Assembly: GCA_031259935.1 (NCBI GenBank)
Contig: JAIRKV010000005.1
Location: 1 to 8,412 of the forward strand
Direction of reading: 5' to 3'
DNA from: Prevotellaceae bacterium
GTDB taxonomy: Bacteria; Bacteroidota; Bacteroidia; Bacteroidales; UBA932
Length of the DNA: 8,412 nucleotides
The number at the start of each line of letters is the position of its first letter. Positions within the stretch are counted from its first letter, which is position 1. The notes under the pieces were generated by a model that worked only from the letters and a program-made list of their open reading frames with translations, did not search any database and was not told the origin of the DNA. A program made the translations under genes and the position numbers. This document shows positions 6,956 to 8,412 of this stretch, piece by piece.

Positions 6956-7553
6956 TTATCTTTCAATAATGCCAAAATTATTGAAAGATTCGGAAATATA
7001 TTATTACTCGCAAGAACGTGATTCGATAGTAACCATTCTTTATGATATAGGAGCAAGCGACCAAAAGGTAAGAAAAGAAATGAAATATGATGCATCGGAT
7101 ACCGAAAGATTAAGAGAAACAGATCTTTTTAATTATAATCGTTTGTTTCAATTAATTGACAGATTTGGTTTTCCGAATACTAAACTGTATGGCTGTGCAA
7201 ACGTAAAAATGATTGAGAGAATGGATGTCGTCTTTATGCATATTGCAGACCATAAAGATATTGAAGACAAGATGTTACAATTTGTTCGTAATGGACAGTG
7301 TGATCCGTCTTTGTATGGAATAGTTGTTGATAGAAAAACAATGATTAAATCAGTGCATAAAAGAGAAAAACCGAAGTCAATATACGGTACGGCTACAAAC
7401 GGAAATGACGATGAAATAATTGATATCGAACATCTTGATGAACGTCGCATTTCAATTGGCATGCCAACGCGCGAAATGAATAACAAAAGATCGGAATTGA
7501 TATTACAACGCTATGAACAGCAAGTAAATAATTATCTTTCCAGAAAAAAGTAA
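6561..7553 (+). CDS. Secreted protein with helical N-terminal domain and C-terminal DUF6624
   Basis: A 330-residue exported protein of unknown function. Residues 1-22 are a signal peptide (KKSTVF, hydrophobic core, SLIGQ) with no lipobox. Residues 30-128 form a helical, TPR-like region (YQLVYEAEIAHLEGNDSLAFEKLQEAERRCP; NRQFDKAISYMDTLANKYG). Residues about 155-305 match the DUF6624 pattern as I recall it: SDQKVRKEM (167-174), GFPN in place of the usual GWP (203-206), HIADHKD (227-233), VVDRK (255-259), SIYGTA (273-278) and DERRISIGMP (293-302). A basic helical tail ends the protein. The ATG at 6561 is chosen over the one at 6525 because the latter lies in a hairpin, upstream of the -7 element, and would bury the signal peptide behind 12 extra residues. 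A partial copy of this gene follows directly. Confidence 0.88.
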   Translation: MKKSTVFTFILFTFFVTSLIGQSEHKTQYDYIASGYYQLVYEAEIAHLEGNDSLAFEKLQEAERRCPLINRFTYNEIDLYCRLLMKNRQFDKAISYMDTLANKYGKFSVNALVEVGKDENLSKSLLKEIPDFYLSIMPKLLKDSEIYYYSQERDSIVTILYDIGASDQKVRKEMKYDASDTERLRETDLFNYNRLFQLIDRFGFPNTKLYGCANVKMIERMDVVFMHIADHKDIEDKMLQFVRNGQCDPSLYGIVVDRKTMIKSVHKREKPKSIYGTATNGNDDEIIDIEHLDERRISIGMPTREMNNKRSELILQRYEQQVNNYLSRKK

Positions 7554-7555
7554 TC

Positions 7556-7563
7556 TATATTTG
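7556..7563 (+). promoter_or_regulatory. -7 element before the truncated paralogue
   Basis: TATATTTG, a TAnnTTTG match, begins three bases after the stop of the DUF6624 gene and lies 17 bases before the ATG at 7581. No clear -33 TTG is present. The paralogue may therefore have its own weak promoter or be read through from upstream. Confidence 0.4.
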
Positions 7564-7976
7564 TTATATTTTTAAAAATTATGAGTAAATATATTATTAT
7601 TGTATTCAGTCTATTTGCATGTTCCTTGTCTTCACTTACAGGACAAGGCGAGCAGAAAGCCAAATGCGATTACATTGCAAGCGGTTATTATCAACTTGTA
7701 TATGAAGCAGAAATTGCCTATTTGGAAGGAAACTACAGCCTTGCTTTTGCAAAATTGCAGGAAGCCGAAAGGCTTTGTCCTTTAATCAATCAGTTTCCAT
7801 ACAGAGAAATTGATTTATACTGCAGTTTATTGATGACAAACAGACAGTTCGACAAGGCAATTTCATATATGGACACGCTGGCGAATAAATATGGAATATT
7901 TTCTGCAAATGCTTTGATTGAAATTGGAAAAGATGAAACTTTATCAAAAGACCTGTTAAAATGAAATTCTCGATTT
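7564..7976 (+). repeat. Tandem partial duplication, copy 2
   Basis: Direct copy of 6545-6955. It includes the T-run/A-run leader just before the ATG and stops resembling copy 1 shortly after the frameshift at 7962. No sequence corresponding to the DUF6624 half is seen downstream. Confidence 0.85.
7581..7964 (+). CDS. Truncated paralogue of the DUF6624 protein, N-terminal domain only
   Basis: A 127-residue reading frame that aligns without gaps to residues 1-127 of the preceding protein. Residues 30-127 differ at 15 of 98 positions (about 85% identical), while the first 29 residues (signal peptide and mature start) match at only about 11. It has a recognisable signal peptide ending SLTGQ. Compared with copy 1, one extra T at 7962 turns the Lys-Glu-Ile reading into Lys-stop. 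After the insertion the old frame would run only about seven more codons (EILDLL) before another stop, and similarity then ends. It therefore lacks the whole DUF6624 domain. It could be a decaying pseudogene, or a short secreted product consisting only of the helical domain; the frame up to that point is clean, with many silent differences from copy 1, which suggests selection until recently. Confidence 0.75.
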   Translation: MSKYIIIVFSLFACSLSSLTGQGEQKAKCDYIASGYYQLVYEAEIAYLEGNYSLAFAKLQEAERLCPLINQFPYREIDLYCSLLMTNRQFDKAISYMDTLANKYGIFSANALIEIGKDETLSKDLLK

Positions 7977-8178
7977 ATTGTAAAAACCGAAAAACACATT
8001 ATGATTTATAAGATTGTTATACAGTATATTATACCATTATTTCAAATTTGATTTTATAATATTTTACATATTTACATATAAAACATATCAAATTAAAGTG
8101 AAAAATAAAATTAAAAGCATGTGCGCATTTGCATAATAGTACTGCGTACAGGTTACATGCAGTTTCGATTTATAATCA
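7965..8178. other. AT-rich, hairpin-prone gap before the IS element
   Basis: No gene is supported here. Two structures are visible. AATTTGAT at 8045-8052 pairs with 8087-8094 and continues through a TTTATA/TATAAA inner stem after a small bulge. A second hairpin of eight pairs with one G-T forms between 8120-8127 and 8143-8150. The stretch contains no detectable remainder of the DUF6624 domain. Confidence 0.4.
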
Positions 8179-8228
8179 GAAACTGTTTAAATTTAACAAA
8201 ATTTATATATAAATAACTATCAATCAGA

Positions 8229-8258
8229 TTGTTAGTTGGAATTTATTTTGTAACTTTG
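8229..8258 (+). promoter_or_regulatory. Transposase promoter
   Basis: TTG at 8229-8231, a 19-base spacer and TAACTTTG at 8251-8258 make the best full -33/-7 match in the window. The transcription start would be near 8264, giving a leader of about 24 bases. An imperfect inverted repeat (8215-8223 with 8229-8237, one mismatch) overlaps the -33 element. Confidence 0.6.
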
Positions 8259-8287
8259 TGATTACTAATTATATAAATTATAAAACA

Positions 8288-8412
8288 ATGAATAAAACAA
8301 ATTATCCAACTAATCTGACTGAAAAACAGTACAAAATTATTGAAAATATTTTAGAACCTCAAAAACGTAAAAGAAAACATTCGCTGTGCGATATTTTTAA
8401 TGCCATTTTATA
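8288..8412 (+). CDS. IS5-family transposase, N-terminal fragment (DUF4096 / IS402-like domain)
   Basis: The first 41 codons of a transposase that continues past the window end. The pattern YPTNLTEKQYKIIENIL, then the basic linker EPQKRKRKHSL, then DIFNAILY matches the N-terminal IS402-like (DUF4096) domain of IS5-group transposases, in which LTDxQWxxIxPLLP...RKHxLRDIxNAILYLLRTG is usual. Trp is replaced by Tyr at QYK and the proline after the first helix is shifted. The DDE catalytic domain would lie beyond the window, so intactness cannot be judged. The ATG at 8288 sits about 24 bases after a predicted transcription start. Confidence 0.85.
   Translation, partial: MNKTNYPTNLTEKQYKIIENILEPQKRKRKHSLCDIFNAIL

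Larger units (their letters stand above)
8179..8412 (+). mobile_element. IS5-family insertion sequence, left end (cut by window)
   Basis: The element is defined by the transposase start at 8288. The left boundary is a guess: GAAACTGTTTAAATTT from 8179 resembles an IS terminal repeat and is preceded by TCA (8176-8178), which fits the TNA target of IS1031-type IS5 elements. The right end lies outside the window, so the inverted repeat cannot be confirmed. Confidence 0.5.

Noticed and set aside
1..8412. tRNA, rRNA, CRISPR array or riboswitch
   Set aside because: No cloverleaf-like arms with a TTCRA loop, no regularly spaced direct repeats and no long structured leader were seen by eye on either strand.

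Overview
The window looks like chromosomal DNA of a Bacteroidota member, most likely Bacteroidales. The base composition is AT-rich. DUF4294 and DUF3810 proteins typical of that phylum lie side by side. Several genes are preceded by the Bacteroidota -7 promoter element TAnnTTTG, in two or three cases with a TTG/TTTG element about 18-22 bases upstream. Start codons lack strong Shine-Dalgarno sequences. The species cannot be named from the sequence alone.

The left part (1-5600) reads as ordinary core or lineage-specific genome. It holds a YitT-type membrane protein (+), then on the minus strand a coupled pair: a DUF3810 membrane zinc-peptidase-like protein followed by a DUF4294 secreted protein, overlapping by ATGA. 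Divergent from that pair is a long secreted TPR protein with a GTG start, and six bases after its stop the gene for ribulose-phosphate 3-epimerase (rpe).

The right part (5600-8412) is more AT-rich and looks accessory. A small XRE-type repressor with a C-terminal coiled coil (-) is divergent from a 71-residue peptide with a Gly-Gly leader (+), which resembles Bacteroidota RiPP or bacteriocin-like precursors. Next comes a perfect 12-bp inverted repeat, which may be a terminator and/or an operator. It is followed by a secreted protein with a helical N-terminus and a C-terminal DUF6624 domain. A partial tandem copy of that gene comes next, ending at a one-base frameshift just before the DUF6624 domain. 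After about 210 bases of AT-rich, hairpin-prone sequence the window ends inside the start of an IS5-type (IS402-like, DUF4096) transposase with a good promoter and a candidate left IS end.

The best candidate for an undescribed system is the regulator / GG-leader peptide / DUF6624 protein / truncated paralogue set at 5620-7964. No maturase, C39-peptidase transporter or immunity protein is recognisable here, so a functional link between these genes is inference from arrangement only.
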